Assembly (NCBI GenBank): GCA_963920635.1
Contig: OY987298.1
Coordinates: 112,272,035 to 112,336,034 of the forward strand
Origin: Pseudeuparius sepicola
Taxonomy: Eukaryota; Arthropoda; Insecta; Coleoptera; Anthribidae
DNA length: 64,000 nucleotides
Direction: 5' to 3'
A model generated the notes under the pieces. It was not told the origin of the DNA. It did no database searches and worked only from the letters and a program-made list of their open reading frames with translations. Position 1 is the stretch's first letter. Each line of letters begins with the position of its first letter. Of this stretch, positions 11,190 through 22,697 are shown in pieces. The position numbers and the translations under genes were made by a program.

Positions 11190-12750
11190 ATCAGTTCTAG
11201 GAATTTTTGGCGTGTCTTTCGAAAGTATAAATGCGCAATCCATTTAAAGACGATTCGACATAACCTTCGGCCACGGCTCTTGATTTCCAGCCACTTAAAC
11301 GCTTTAGCTGTAAAACATCACCTCCATTGTTAGCTAATATTGTTGCCGCAGTTCTTCTAAAACAATATCCAGTGAACGAATAGACATTATAGTATACAAA
11401 TCTTGCTATTTTATTGGGAAACTGGGCTATACAGTGTGTCCCAATTTGATACTGGACACCTCGCAGAAATATATGAAGGGCAAGGAAAACAAATGGTCTC
11501 TATTTTTTTATTGGTAGTATCAAGGGCGAGTATCTCATAGGCGGTGGTATTTGGATGACGTAATTATTTCATGGCCTGCTATATGATTTTTTAAAATAGC
11601 AAATTTTCAAGAAACCTCATTAGGATTTTTTTACGACAAAATGTTATTAAGAAAACTTGTTCAGAATGAAAAACTGAGTAGATTCGCAAAATTTGAAAAG
11701 GCTAGGCCTACTTTGATTTTTAGATTTATCTCCCATTTTTTTCTTAGAAAAGTGTCCTTTTTGGAGCTTTCATATCAAAAATTTTAGTTTTTTGAAGATG
11801 ATCAAGTTTCCTTAATAATATTTTGACGTGAAAGCTCCAGAAAGGACACATTTCTAAGAAAAAAGTGGGAGAAAAAGGCGAAAAAGCTAATAATCAAAGT
11901 AGGGCTAGACTTTTGAAATTTTGCAAGTCTACTCAGTTTTTCATTCTGAACAAGTTTTCTTAACAACATTTTGTCGTAAAAAAATCCCTAACAGGGTTTT
12001 TTTGAAAATTTGCTAATTTAAAAAATCATAGCAGGCCATGAAATAATTACCCCATCCAAATACCACCGCCTATGAGATACTCTCCGTTGGGACTACCAAA
12101 AAAAAATAGATATATTTGTTTTCCTTGTCCTTCATATAGTTCTGAGGTGTCCAGTATCAAATTGGGACACACTGTAGAATTGTGTCCAATTGGCTATTCG
12201 GTTATTTTTCCCAACCTCCTATTTGCGAATATTGTTATAATTATTTAATATTTTTATCCATTCTAATTTGGTATCTTGAGTTGTATGCCTTTGTATTGTG
12301 AATGGTAATTGCAACCTTTTTTTTTTCGAGAAAATCAACAACAGTGTATTTTAATTTCACTAGTTCGTCAGTGCGATATGCACCGGATACCCCAATATTA
12401 TTAAGGCAACCTTTAAATAATTAAAATACATAAATAAATAAAGTAATAAAACTACACATTTTCTATATTTTTTTACAATCTGTGGCAAAAGGTCTGGTGG
12501 TCCACTTCTTAAAAATTCTTCTATATTTTCCATTGATAATACATTCGATTTTTTGCTTTAAAGCCAACGCTTTTATTTTTTAAAAAATGCCCTTAATTTC
12601 ATTCTACTTGGATAAGTCTACATTTCCATTGGAATTCGGCTTTTTTTCCGGTAATAAATTTGTAGAGACTACCTCTGCTGTTTGTCTTCATTCTGGAGTG
12701 CAGCAGAAATCGAATTCAACATCTGTATCACTTTCCATTTCGATTCCCAT
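11190..12750 (-). pseudogene. Crypton-like tyrosine recombinase relic
   Basis: Read on the minus strand from 12750, the pieces follow the plan of Crypton-type tyrosine recombinases. An N-terminal peptide with STNLLPEK comes first, then GVSGAYRTDELVKL near 12390 (around the first catalytic Arg). Next is VAITIHNTKAYNSRYQI near 12300, the beta-hairpin. After an interruption comes an unbroken C-terminal stretch (11200-11425) with FTGYCFRRTAATILANNGG, LKRLSGWKSRAVAEGYVE and a tail. The RR and the GYV tyrosine match the catalytic Arg and nucleophilic Tyr. The usual His of GHxxRR is Tyr here. A TGA follows codon 20, there are several frameshifts, and the TA-flanked foldback at 11432-12174 splits the gene. 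It is a dead copy. Confidence 0.75.
11432..12174. mobile_element. CAGTGTG foldback, 743 bp, inside the Crypton relic
   Basis: CAGTGTGTCCCAATTTGATA and its inverse form the ends, flanked on each side by TA. The arms run about 360 bp each and turn near 11797. They carry internal pairs such as CATAGGCGGTGGTATTTGGA and ACGACAAAATGTTATTAAG with their inverses. The internal module (AAAATGTTATTAAG...CTTGTTCAGAATGAAAAACT) is shared with the foldback at 19858-20990. Confidence 0.92.
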
Positions 12751-12769
12751 TATGTTACTTTTTATTCAT

Positions 12770-13340
12770 AAACATAAACATAAACAACTTTATTGGTCCA
12801 ATAAATCATAACAACGATATAGGACAAGTCATACAAAACAGGCAACATTATGTACAATATTTCCAGTGTTTATATAAATTTAGGTTTTTGCAATAATTAT
12901 TGCAGAGTAACATCTAATTCTAAGTATTCCAACACCGAATAAAAACCTCGTTTGCATAGCATTTTTTAACACAAGATTTAAAATTTTTAAACCCCTTGAT
13001 AGCTTTTAATTTATTATTCAATTTATTCTTTAACACAGCACATATATAATGGGGATTTGACTTGTACAACTCCATATTGTGTAAGTTATAGTTTAAATTT
13101 TCTCCGTGACGAGTATCATAGTTGTGAAAAGAGTTCAAAGTGGAAAACTTCGAAATGTTGCTCTTAACGAAACACAAGATCTCCAAGATAAATAAGCAAA
13201 GCACAGTCAAAATATTATTACGTACAAAGATGCCTCTAGGTACATGGAGCAATTTTGCTCATCCGCAATCCGAACCTTCCCAATTTAAAACTCTCTAAAT
13301 TCCAGAGTATCAAAATAGCCCTTTTTACAATTATGAAATG
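12770..13340 (-). pseudogene. 5'-truncated LINE (Jockey/CR1-type), ORF2 C-terminus
   Basis: The minus-strand frame 13252-12920 (110 codons) matches the C-terminal tail of Jockey/CR1-group ORF2 proteins. It has the repeat-like LCLFILEILCFVKSNI, then NYDTRHGENLNY, SPHYICAVLKNKLNNKLKAI and FKNFKSCVKKC in the usual order. This region follows the reverse transcriptase and has no catalytic residues. Upstream in the same frame LLHVPRGIF extends the match, and everything further 5' is missing. The 3' end near 12770 reads ATAAAGTTGTTTATG repeated as TTTATG, a typical LINE tail. Truncation at the 5' end is the usual result of incomplete target-primed reverse transcription. Confidence 0.8.
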
Positions 13341-13910
13341 GAGGGGAAGAGAAGAAACGCGTTCGACGTCGGATTTTGTTTACTAGGTAGGGGCTGTAAA
13401 TTACTTTAGAATTTATTGCCCTGTTGTTTTCCGGTTCTCAAATAGAATTAACCCTGGTTTGCCTATATAGACGGTTTTATAGTAGGTGATTTCTATAATA
13501 CTATTGGATAGCCGATATCTTTATCCTCTGGATACTATCCTTTCTGAATTCTGTATTAGGCAACTGGATACTAGAAACACGATGTGCCAGAGCTATACAG
13601 CCATTATATTCAATTATTTCTTTTAATCTTGTAGGGTTTAATTATTAACCAATGAGGCAGGGAACAATAATTAAAAACGTAGACGATCTTGTTGTTGAGG
13701 GTGACTCGTTCTGTTAGATACTGTTAAATCAACAATAATTAAAATTTTAATATAAAGATATTTGTATACCTAATAATTTGTTGTACCTTTTTTTGGTTCT
13801 GTAAAAATGAGTTAATATTGTAAATACTTTAAATTTAATACCTTAGTAACTTTTTCCATCTGGTACCTACGCATTTTTGTTATTAGTCCGTAAAATAGTT
13901 TTTAAAAACT
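13341..13910. other. No recognisable feature
   Basis: AT-rich, no open frame or terminal repeat recognised. Confidence 0.4.
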
Positions 13911-14026
13911 TTAAAAGAAATGGCTCGTGGCATATGGGACAAAATGCTTTGGATTAGTTTGGTGTTGCCAATTACCAATTGGCAACACCAAACTAGTCCC
14001 ATATGGCACGAGCCATTTCTTTTGAA
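13911..14026. repeat. Palindromic repeat, partner segment at 15497-15600
   Basis: TTAAAAGAAATGGCTCGTGG is mirrored by its inverse ending at 14026. The centre TTGGTGTTGCCAATTACC is followed by its near-inverse. The same words (GGACAAAATGCTTTGG, GGCACGAGCCATTTC, TATGGGGACAT) recur at 15497-15600 in one arm only. The two occurrences bracket the CRE-repeat MITE copy 2 and look like two ends or two copies of one MITE family. Confidence 0.7.
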
Positions 14027-14228
14027 ATTACTATGGGGACATCAAATATTCATTTTGTTTAATCATCGTTTGGCTATAGACGTAAGCACACGATGATTGA
14101 AACTCACGATTCGATCCTTGTTGATTTCTATATATTAGAAGATACTCGGTGATGAATCAAACGAGTTTCTTGGCTCCTCGTATGTATGCTTCTTTTGGTT
14201 TTTTCCACCGCGCCGCACCGCTTTGCCG

Positions 14229-15265
14229 AGTTCTTTTTAAAAGCTTTTATTTAACTTGCAATGTATGTATGTATGTATGTATGTATGTAATTTGTTCGGG
14301 TGGAATCTTGCAACTCAATTTTGAAGCAGATATCTTCAACCGATCGAGCTGAAATTTTGTACACACGTTTAATTTGGATGACAATGCATGATTATATGTG
14401 TGACGTCATTCTAAATCCAACATGGCGGATCACCCAAGATGGCGGACTAGTTAAATTTCAACCGATCGAGCTGAAATTTTGTACACACGTTTAATTTGGA
14501 TGACAATGCATGATTATATGTGTGACGTCATTCTAAATCCAACATGGCGGAACACTCAAGATGGCGGACTAGTTAAATTTCAACCGATCGAGCTGAAATT
14601 TTGTACACACGTTTAATTTGGATGACAATGCATGATTATATGTGTGACGTCATTCTAAATCCAACATGGCGGAACACTCAAGATGGCGGACTAGTTAAAT
14701 TTCAACCGATCGAGCTGAAATTTTGTACACACGTTTAATTTGGATGACAATGCATGATTATATGTGTGACGTCATTCTAAATCCAACATGGCGGAACACC
14801 CAAGATGGTCATTAGAAGGTCTCCTCATTGAAGAGCTAGACTGTTCTAAACTAACCGGCAAACGACCTTGCAACAATGATGCGTTAACTGAGATGAATAG
14901 ACTCAGACACCTGGCCAAACTAAAAATTACAAAATAAATTAAAAGTAAAAAAATATTTTTAAAAAAAGCTTTTATTTAAATGCGCTAAAAAGAATAAAAT
15001 AATCTTTTCTTTTAAAACTTTTACTATCAACTTATAACGTCATTCCACAATTTATATGATATAAAAGCTTGTCGCGAGATTTAAGTTTTCAAACTAAGTA
15101 AATACCACTACTTAAATCTCGCGACAAGCTTTTATATCATATAAATTGTGGAATGACGTTATAAGTTGATAGTAAAAGTTTTAAAAGAAAAGATTATTTT
15201 ATTCTTTTTAGCGCATTTAAATAAAAGCTTTTTTTAAAAATATTTTTTTACTTTTAATTTATTTT
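14229..15265 (-). mobile_element. CRE-repeat MITE, copy 2 (inverted)
   Basis: This is the reverse complement of the element at 7846-8750, with four 122-bp units rather than three (TGACGTCA at 14401, 14523, 14645 and 14767). The (GTAT)n microsatellite (14262-14288) leads and the ~325-bp hairpin (14935-15265) ends it. The loop sequence matches copy 1 in element orientation. The difference in unit number shows tandem expansion or contraction between copies. Confidence 0.8.
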
Positions 15266-15404
15266 ATGTCGATCGACCAGTCGATATATACACACTCACA
15301 TTGCTTTGGTTTTGGCAGTACCAGCTAGATGGCGCTGGATGGTAAATGCTCACCGCATTTTACTATTTCCTATTCCACATAGCCAACGAAATCTGGGTTT
15401 TTCG

Positions 15405-15460
15405 CTACGTCTGCCTGATGAGGGCCAACAAGCCCAAAACAGGTACCTGTCGTGGTCTGC
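15405..15460 (+). ncRNA. Hammerhead-ribozyme-like motif
   Basis: The core CTGATGA (15415-15421) is followed by a 4-bp stem GGGC/GCCC with a CAACAA loop (stem II). AAAA (15436-15439) then sits where GAAA is expected. A 5-bp stem ACAGG/CCTGT with a TA loop (stem III, palindromic) follows, then C (15451) at the cleavage position after GT. A weak stem I can form between the flanks (CTGC before, GTGG after, with two wobbles). The conserved G12 appears as A, so activity is doubtful. Palindromic stem III and such sequences are known from Penelope-like elements and insect repeats. Confidence 0.5.
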
Positions 15461-15496
15461 ACACCTCCGAAAGACCCATACATAATTTCCATTAGA

Positions 15497-15600
15497 TATT
15501 GGAAACTAGTTTGGTGTTGCCAATTACCAAAGCATTTTGTCCCATATGCCACGAGCCATTTCTTTTAAAATTATTATGGGGACATTAAATATTCATTTTG
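15497..15600. repeat. Single-arm copy of the 13911-14026 repeat
   Basis: Contains ACTAGTTTGGTGTTGCCAAT, AAAGCATTTTGTCCCATATG, CACGAGCCATTTCTTTT and TATGGGGACAT, matching one arm of the palindrome at 13911-14026. Confidence 0.7.
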
Positions 15601-15888
15601 TTTTTAAAAACGTTCTACACTACCATACTATTTTGAACTGCCTCAGAAACATTTACATAAACAACAATAATTTACCTTATTTGCAAACTGTTTTGTTTCG
15701 TCGAGTTGCTTTATCCAGCGAGTTCATTCCCAAATTTATTCTTCTAAGCCGTATTCAATTGGCAAATCCAAGGTGATCTGGAATCACCTTTTTGAGAGAC
15801 TATCAGCACAGAATAGCCACCGTTAAGGCTATTCTGTGCTATCAGTTTTGATCTAATTTAAATTTGTACACAAAATTTATGATTTTAA

Positions 15889-16306
15889 ATATAATAATAA
15901 TAATTATCACCCTCACAACACTCCAAACTAGGAGTACCCCAGAAGCAACCACATGCTTGTGCGGGGGAGGGGGGCAATTACTATTATTTTGTCTTCGTTG
16001 CCATTTGGGGCTAGGGCCGACTTTTCCGGATAGAACTAAGATAGCATTCGCTCAAGTACTACGGAAAACCCTAGAAAACCGTAGTAATCCCAGGGAGTGT
16101 AGGACAATTAGTAAATCACACGTATAAAGCTATTTAGGAGCAATACAGTGAACCCACATTTGTCCAGCGCTCTTGGCCATAGCGGTGTTTTTCTTTAAAG
16201 ACATGTGCATGCCCCTGCCTCGACATCGGTTCGAACCAAGGTCGATCGAAGGCAGAAAATCATGCAGTCTAAAAAGTCAGAGCCGGTACGAGCGACGCCA
16301 CCGCGG
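15889..16306 (-). mobile_element. tRNA-derived SINE-like element, copy A
   Basis: About 418 bp recur almost unchanged at 55860-56269. On the minus strand the head contains TGGCGTCGCTCG (box-A-like) and, about 60 nt later, GGTTCGAACC (a box-B match), followed by a body of about 300 bp. It ends in GTTGTGAGGGTGATAATTATT and an (ATT)n tail, which reads (TAA)n on the plus strand. An internal Pol III promoter and a simple-repeat tail are the usual SINE plan. Two small plus-strand frames across it are incidental. Confidence 0.7.
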
Positions 16307-16309
16307 TTT

Positions 16310-16689
16310 GGTTACATAGGAAAGATTATACAAGAACACCTAGTCACTAGATGCATATATGTTTTTCTTACCTTAGCGGAAAGTACTAAATTCCAAAGCT
16401 GAAGAGAATCAAATACAAACAAAAATTTTGCGTTTCATAACATTATGCACTAGGTTATTCGTATTAAACTTTAGAAATTTAACAAAATTTATATATTTTT
16501 AGCGATTCAAAGTGACTGGATCCGGTTTCTCCTTTCCATCTGAATAGGGGTCTCAATCAAATTGTAATTTAATCAAATGTAGCACTCCTATCAATGCAAT
16601 AACTTTGCAATAAAATAAGTCTGACATATTCTTTGTCTCTACCTATACACTCCCAATAAAAAAAACAATACCTAATTTATCCGCATACA
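16310..16689. other. No recognisable feature
   Basis: AT-rich spacer between the SINE-like element and a LINE relic. Confidence 0.4.
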
Positions 16690-17800
16690 CCTACGCACTT
16701 GATAATTTTGATAATATTAATATAAACATATCTAACACTTTAATGAATATTCTGGGATTCAACGAGATATTTTCTCAATTTGAATTTGAATCTATAGATA
16801 TTAAATAATTCAAATTCTTCGGGAATAAGATTATACATACAGCTTAATGGCATTGTAAATGAAAGAACGGCGAAATATGGCTACATGATACTGAGGCAAT
16901 CTGTATTTATTTTTAAACCTAATGTTAAAATCATGCACAGAAGATCGGGGGATAAATTTTCAATGTAAAGACCTGCAGGTGCCAGTGTTATGTAAAAACT
17001 TATGTGGATAAAAAAGTAAAATTACAATAATTGTAATGTGAACGCACTAATGATTGGAAAAGCTGTTTTCTTAAACTAAAATTACACGGTTTGCATAAAG
17101 AAGTTTCAAACTCAAGAAGGAAGTTTCAAACTCAAGAAGGACCTCCGCATCAATTGAGCAATATGTGGTTTGAATCATAACTGGGAGTCGAATATCAACC
17201 CAAGATTTCTGGCAGAATCCAGAAATTCTAAAGAAGTATTGTCAATAGAGTGGCCTCATTTCGTTAACCTTGTGCCGAGAGCCAAATACCATTACATTTG
17301 ATTTCTTTTAATTGAGTTTTAATTTATGTTCGAACCATGAAGATTTAATTTTATCTAACTCATTGTTTATTACGTTGTTAACAAACCCATAGTCAGATGG
17401 ATCAATTTTTAAATAAAATTGAGTGCGTCGTCCGCATAGCAGACATCGTACCTCTAAAATACTGATCGCTTAGATTTTAGTGTTGTTTTCAACGTTTTGC
17501 TATCAGTCTGTTTTAGAAGCTTTTGAGGTGTCTGAAAAATGTGAAACATGACAAACAACTGACTTTAAAAGTCAACCATAGTTGACAACAGGGCAAATCG
17601 GTAATTATACTCATTGGACCAAAATGTGGCGGAATATTTAAATTTCGTTAAAACTCTTTTGCCCAATAAGAAATTGTGAGGTAAAGCATCATGAGAGCCC
17701 TTACGGAATTTGTCAGAGAGGGGGCAAACAATTTTTTGAGTATAAGAATGTATATGGGTAGCTATAGTCAGAATTAAATTTAGAAAAGTTTTAATAATTC
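16690..17800 (-). pseudogene. Degenerate LINE reverse transcriptase (Jockey/CR1-like)
   Basis: On the minus strand the codons for YADD (17439-17428) match RT motif C. KSNVMVFGSRHKVNE, a SARNLGLIFDSQL stretch near 17210, and a C-terminal region with YRLPQYHVAIFRRSFIYNAI near 16880 follow in the order expected of non-LTR ORF2. Upstream remnants reach about 17800 but are weak. Stops and frameshifts are frequent, and a 20-bp direct duplication (GAAGTTTCAAACTCAAGAAG twice, near 17100-17140) lies inside. It is older and more decayed than the fragment at 12770-13340. The exact clade cannot be assigned by eye. Confidence 0.6.
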
Positions 17801-18315
17801 GGTCTTGTCGTGGATAGAATGTTCCGATCGGGGTTTACAAACTTAATTCTTGTGTTTATAAAATACCCTCATGTGCCGTTTACAATTTCGCGACATACTT
17901 TAAATTATCATGGCCTTTCAAGGGGCTACACTATATCTAATTTTTGCATACAACTCGTTTTTTTTGACCACGGTGTCAACAATCTCAATTTGTTGTTGGG
18001 TAGGCCTATAAGTATTGTGTTTTATAGATTATATTCAAAAAACTACAAGTATGCGTTTGTAATCTAATGAGCGCAGCAGAAGAATCTTTTAGAAATATTT
18101 AGGACAGATAGTTTAAATGAGTCATGAGTATTTTCTTGGGAAAGCTATATTGTTTTTAGAATTCACATTTCAAAATCGAATCCACGCTTCTCTTCTTCTC
18201 GTTATAATTTCCTATACCTAGTAATGTTGCAGTCGTTGCTGTGTCGAACATTAATCAACCCGTCAAATGCGATTTCCTGATTCCACTCGTATGCCTTTTC
18301 CGTACTGCTCCCCTC
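17801..18315. other. No clear feature; possible 5' extension of the LINE relic
   Basis: An 85-codon plus-strand frame has no domain content. I could not follow the RT homology securely here. Confidence 0.3.
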
Positions 18316-18530
18316 CGCAAAGTCAAGCACACATTTATTTGTCAGTTATAAACCCTGGCCATAAATAATTCGGCATTTTTTTGCCGCGGATATCCAGTCC
18401 GGATACGCCGCCCGGAGAAATAAATGGCGGGCGGCATAAATACCCTAAAACCGAGCGCAAAGGTCGCCTAACAAATTGCCTGGCGCGCTTGGATGGCCGC
18501 GATCTCCTTTCCAGGTTTTTTTTTCGCCGT
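18316..18530. repeat. Dispersed repeat, copy 2 (partner at 498-720)
   Basis: Same landmarks as copy 1: TTTATTTGTCAGTTATAA, CATAAATAATTC, GATATCCAGTCCGGATA, GAGAAATAAATGG, AAAGGTCGCC. It is more GC-rich than copy 1. Overlapping open frames on both strands are not supported as genes. Confidence 0.7.
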
Positions 18531-18769
18531 TTTTCCAAAGCCGCGCGAGGCCCGCACAGAGCGAAAAGCCGGTTTATTTCTTTAAAATCATAAAAGGCCG
18601 AGTCCATATTGTTCGTTTTTATAATGATGGTTGCCGAAGAACTCCGTTATGCCATCTAAGCGATTTCATACCTACAGTCATGGTCGAACGGAGTTTGGTT
18701 CGGCTATGCTACAGTGCTATTCATAAAGATTTCGGGCTATGTTGGTGCATGTGTTGGGTACATTATTGG

Positions 18770-19628
18770 ACCGGGAGATAGTGACAGATTTTTGGACGTG
18801 ATTTTACTCAGTATGCCTTGCAAAGGGCATTATGTGGCACATATTCTCACAATAATAAGGTATGAACCAGAGAGTCATCCTGGGTTCTTCATGTGAAAAA
18901 CTGAGTTTTCAATTATTCGAAAAATATGCGTTTTGATATGATTTTATACAGGCTGCCATGTGTTTTATAATGAAGTTCGAAATAGAAAATTCCTCGGAAA
19001 ACCATAGGCATACCGTTAGGGTGGGTCCAAAGGGCTATTATTGTCACGTGATCTTGTATTTTAATAATTAATTTTTCCATGTTTCTGAACAGGCTGCCAA
19101 TGAGAAGTATGGAAGTTCTTGTTATGAAACTGCTGAAGAAAAGATGGCATACCGTTTGTGCATGTCCAAGTACACTTTACATCGAATAACTCGTTTAAAT
19201 GATTAAATAACATTCAATTTAAACAGTACTTGGACATGCGCGAAAGGTATGCCATCTTTTTTTCAGCATTTTCATAATAAGAACTTGCATATTTCTCATT
19301 GGCAGCCTGTTCAGAAACGTGGCAAAATTAATTATTAAAATAAAAGATCACGTGGCAATAATAGCCCTTTGGACCCACCCTAACGGTATACCTATGGTTT
19401 TCCAAGGAATTTTCAATTTTGACTTCATTATAAAACACATGGCAGCCTGTATAAAATCATATCAAAACGCATATTTTCCAAATAATTGAAAACTCAGTTT
19501 TTCATATGAGGAACCCAGGATGACTCTCTAATTCATACCTTATTATTGTGAGAATATGTGCCACATAATGTCCTTTGCAAGGCATACTGAGTAAAATCAC
19601 GTCCAAAAATCTGTCACTATCTCCCGGT
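18770..19628. mobile_element. Foldback element, 859 bp
   Basis: ACCGGGAGATAGTGAC and its inverse form the ends, and the arms run about 420 bp each with the turn near 19200. Inner pairs include CAAAGGGCATTATGTGGCAC and ATACAGGCTGCCATGTGTTT with their inverses. The terminal motif differs from the CAGGGTG group. A short duplicated ATTGG lies near both flanks but no clean target duplication is seen. Arm identity is high. Confidence 0.88.
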
Positions 19629-19857
19629 CTATATTGGTCCTGAGAGTCGTCATATCACAGTCCATGTCTGTCAAATATGACATTTAAATTAAAAATTGGG
19701 AGAAATCGCGTTTGCCTTAGAAATCTCGGAAAAGGTTAGTAAGAAAATGTGTTGGTATTGTTCGTGCCTCTATGTCAATTTTTAGAAAGATATTAGGCTA
19801 TTCTACTTGAAATTAAAATCATAAAATTCGATACAAAACTATAGGTACCTACCATGT

Positions 19858-20990
19858 CAAAAATCGACCTTTTTGGGTTCTTCCCCGCTTGAGTTGAAAC
19901 TAATTTGTGACATAATTCTGCTTTCAAAAAATCACGCATGCCTTGGAAATATTGAAAAATAGTTATTTATGTACCAAGGCACTGAAGTTCAACTTTTTAT
20001 GACTCATGTGGAATTTAGTTGCCGAGGCCTCTCGCCGAGGCAAATAAACCACATTGTTGTGCAGCCTCCATAACAAATCTATAGATATATTCAAACCTAC
20101 TAAATTATTTATACTGAAACATTGCGCTGCTATAGGTAACAATTTCGCAATGTATAGGAAAAGTTAAATGAGCCTTTTGTGGCCGGGTTTTGAATATTTG
20201 GTCACTTTTGACGGGCGATGACTCCGCGTCTGACGTTTGATGTTTACATCTCGCCAAGGCCTACTTATTGACAAAATCGTACAATAATGGGCTACTTCAG
20301 TGCCGATTTCTGAGCTTTTAATGACTATTTTGAGACACTTCACTGCCGATTTCAAGAAAACTAATTTTTTACACCAGTAAAGTGCCCTTTTTGAAGATTT
20401 TGTGACAAAATGTTATTAAGGAAATAATATATTATAATAAGAATAAAAAATTGAGAGGGCCCGAGAAATTTCAAATGTCTTAGCTTACTTTGATTTTTTT
20501 ACTTTTTTTCCCATTTTTTTTGTAGAAAGCGCCTTTTCTGTAGCTTTCAAGTCAAAATTTTATTAAGGAATCTCGTTCAAGATGAAAAACTGGGTCGGTG
20601 CGACAAATTTCAAAAGCATAGGCCTACTTTGTTTTCTTTTTTTTTGCTACAAAACTTAAAACGCATAAAAATCGAAGTAGGTTTAGACATAAATTTTTTC
20701 ACACCTACGCAGTTTTTTTTTATCTTGGACAAGTTTCCTTAATAACATTTTGGAGTAAAAGCTACAGAAAGGGCACCTTCCTAAAAAAGTGAAAGCACTT
20801 ACCTACTCAGTTTTTCATTCTGAACAAGTTCCCTTTATAATATTTTGTCGTAAAACCTACAAAAAGGGCACTTTGCTGGTGAGAAAACTAAGTTTTTCAA
20901 AATTACCAAAGCATAGATGATTTTCTTAAATAAAATTATGTCACAAATTAGTTTCAAGTCAAGCGGGGATGACCCCCAAAAGGTCAAATT
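19858..20990. mobile_element. Composite foldback element
   Basis: Outer pair: TTTGGGTTCTTCCCCGCTTG with AACTAATTTGTGACATAAT near 19870-19920, inverted at 20933-20988. An inner pair (ACCAGTAAAGTGCCCTTTTT near 20370 and its inverse near 20862) and a third pair near 20540/20720 suggest nested foldbacks. The inner module AAAATGTTATTAAGGAAA is shared with 11432-12174. Frames of 63-71 codons are palindrome by-products. Confidence 0.7.
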
Positions 20991-21112
20991 TGACCTCGAA
21001 AAAGAGAGAGTCCAAACAATCCTGGGACACACTTTATATGGAAATTTCAACGGTGGTTCTCACAAATATGTGTATGGTGTAGCTTTGTCTTTGATGCAAT
21101 TAACTAAGCAGG

Positions 21113-22697
21113 TACCTACCCAATAAACATTTTTGGTTTTATTACAGTAACCCCAACACAACTATTAAATTACCAAACTTAAACCGCACTGTTAATTTAA
21201 TATAGTTGCGGAAATACCATACAATAAATAAATAAAATAAATACAATAAATACCAAAAAACACCTTTTGAATGGAGCAATTTATAAAGGTCACCAGCACC
21301 TACTTTAGTGACGTTATACGACTTTAAAGTATATCACCTATAAGTAGTACAGTTAAGTAGATGTTTCCATCACCTTTAACCTTTATATAACCCACTTATA
21401 GGTACCACCCGGCTAATTTCAGTGTTAAAGGTTCTATAAGGTTTCCAGTTACCATTATAAACTTTGCCTATAATGGTGTTAGTAATAGTTCATGGTATTT
21501 AGTTATCGGAGGCGGCCTACTTCCATATCTGTTAAATTATTATTAATTAATAAATAATTATTGTTGAACGCCTACACCCTTTCCTCTCACTTATTTTTTA
21601 TTTTTAAAAACTACGAGAAAAAAGTGTTAAAAAATATGCCTGTGTCACATAAATGTATGTATATATTTTGTTAAAATTTCCGAGGAATAAAATATATAAT
21701 AATGCTAATAAATTTCGTAATAATTGTGGGTCGTGTCGATTCTGTTCTATATTTGCAACATGGTGTATCTTAATAAATTGCTATTAACCTTCTGTAGCAT
21801 TTTTTATGAAACTATAAGTTTCCTATAATTTATTCTTAGGTAATATAACTCTACCAAGTAGTGTTACTATAAAACCAAAGGTAATATAACGCTACCCGTT
21901 GTGGTATTATAAAACTAAAGAATATAACGCTATCAGTAGTGTTACTATAGAACCAAAGCTATTCTAAATACACTCTCAGAAATGTAGGGATGCAATAATT
22001 TCATAACCTTAGGTAGGTAAGTAACCCGTTAAATAAAAAATTTCACGTTTTCAACCTTAAATTTGTGTTTCTGTTCTTGTTTTTAATATACGAGATGTGT
22101 CACCAGCGCGTGGGGCTTATTTATACCAGTGGATATATAGACAGACAGTGATTTTTAATTTATTTTTACCCGTTTCACTTTTACACAGTTTCAAACAATT
22201 TCTTCACATACTTGACATATTTTTACTCTCCACCTTTTATTGAAATGCTCTACATCATGCAGGCATCAACAATAATAAGTGCTTAATCAGCCATCTTTAA
22301 AATGAAAACATATTTGTATAAGAGTAATTTATATCACTAAAAGTTTTAAAAGCATATAAAGGTTATTTTGGTACGAAATTGGGAACCAAAAGGTATATAA
22401 TATGTTGAGTAAAAGACAATTAGCTCTAGGGTTTTTTAGAAGTAATTAGTAATGCTTTTATTATAACTCGGGAAATCATAGTTTTATAATATATAGGTAT
22501 TGAAAACTATTATAAAATGGTGTTGGAAATATTTACACCACTTAATTATAACCTTGGTACCTATATTAATTTTATATAACCCTTATAAACTCCAAGTACT
22601 GGTTACCGGTTACTTTCATATAAAACTCCCCAACTTTCATATGGCATTTATATAACTAGGTTTCACTTGTGGTAACGAAAAATATTTATTGGGCTAC
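21113..22697. mobile_element. Possible element with short inverted ends
   Basis: CTACCCAATAAACATTTTTG near 21115 is matched in inverse by the sequence ending ATTTATTGGGCTAC near 22697. Between them is AT-rich sequence with repeated TATAGGTACC-like words and no coding frame. Only the ends support the call. No target duplication was identified. Confidence 0.35.
21838..21960. repeat. Three ~41-bp imperfect tandem units
   Basis: Units begin AATATAACTCTACC, AATATAACGCTACC and AATATAACGCTATC, each ending in a TATARAACYAAA-like motif. Confidence 0.8.

Noticed and set aside
16205..16402. tRNA gene suggested by GGTTCGAACC
   Set aside because: No acceptor stem or anticodon arm can be folded around it; it belongs to the SINE-like element present in two copies.
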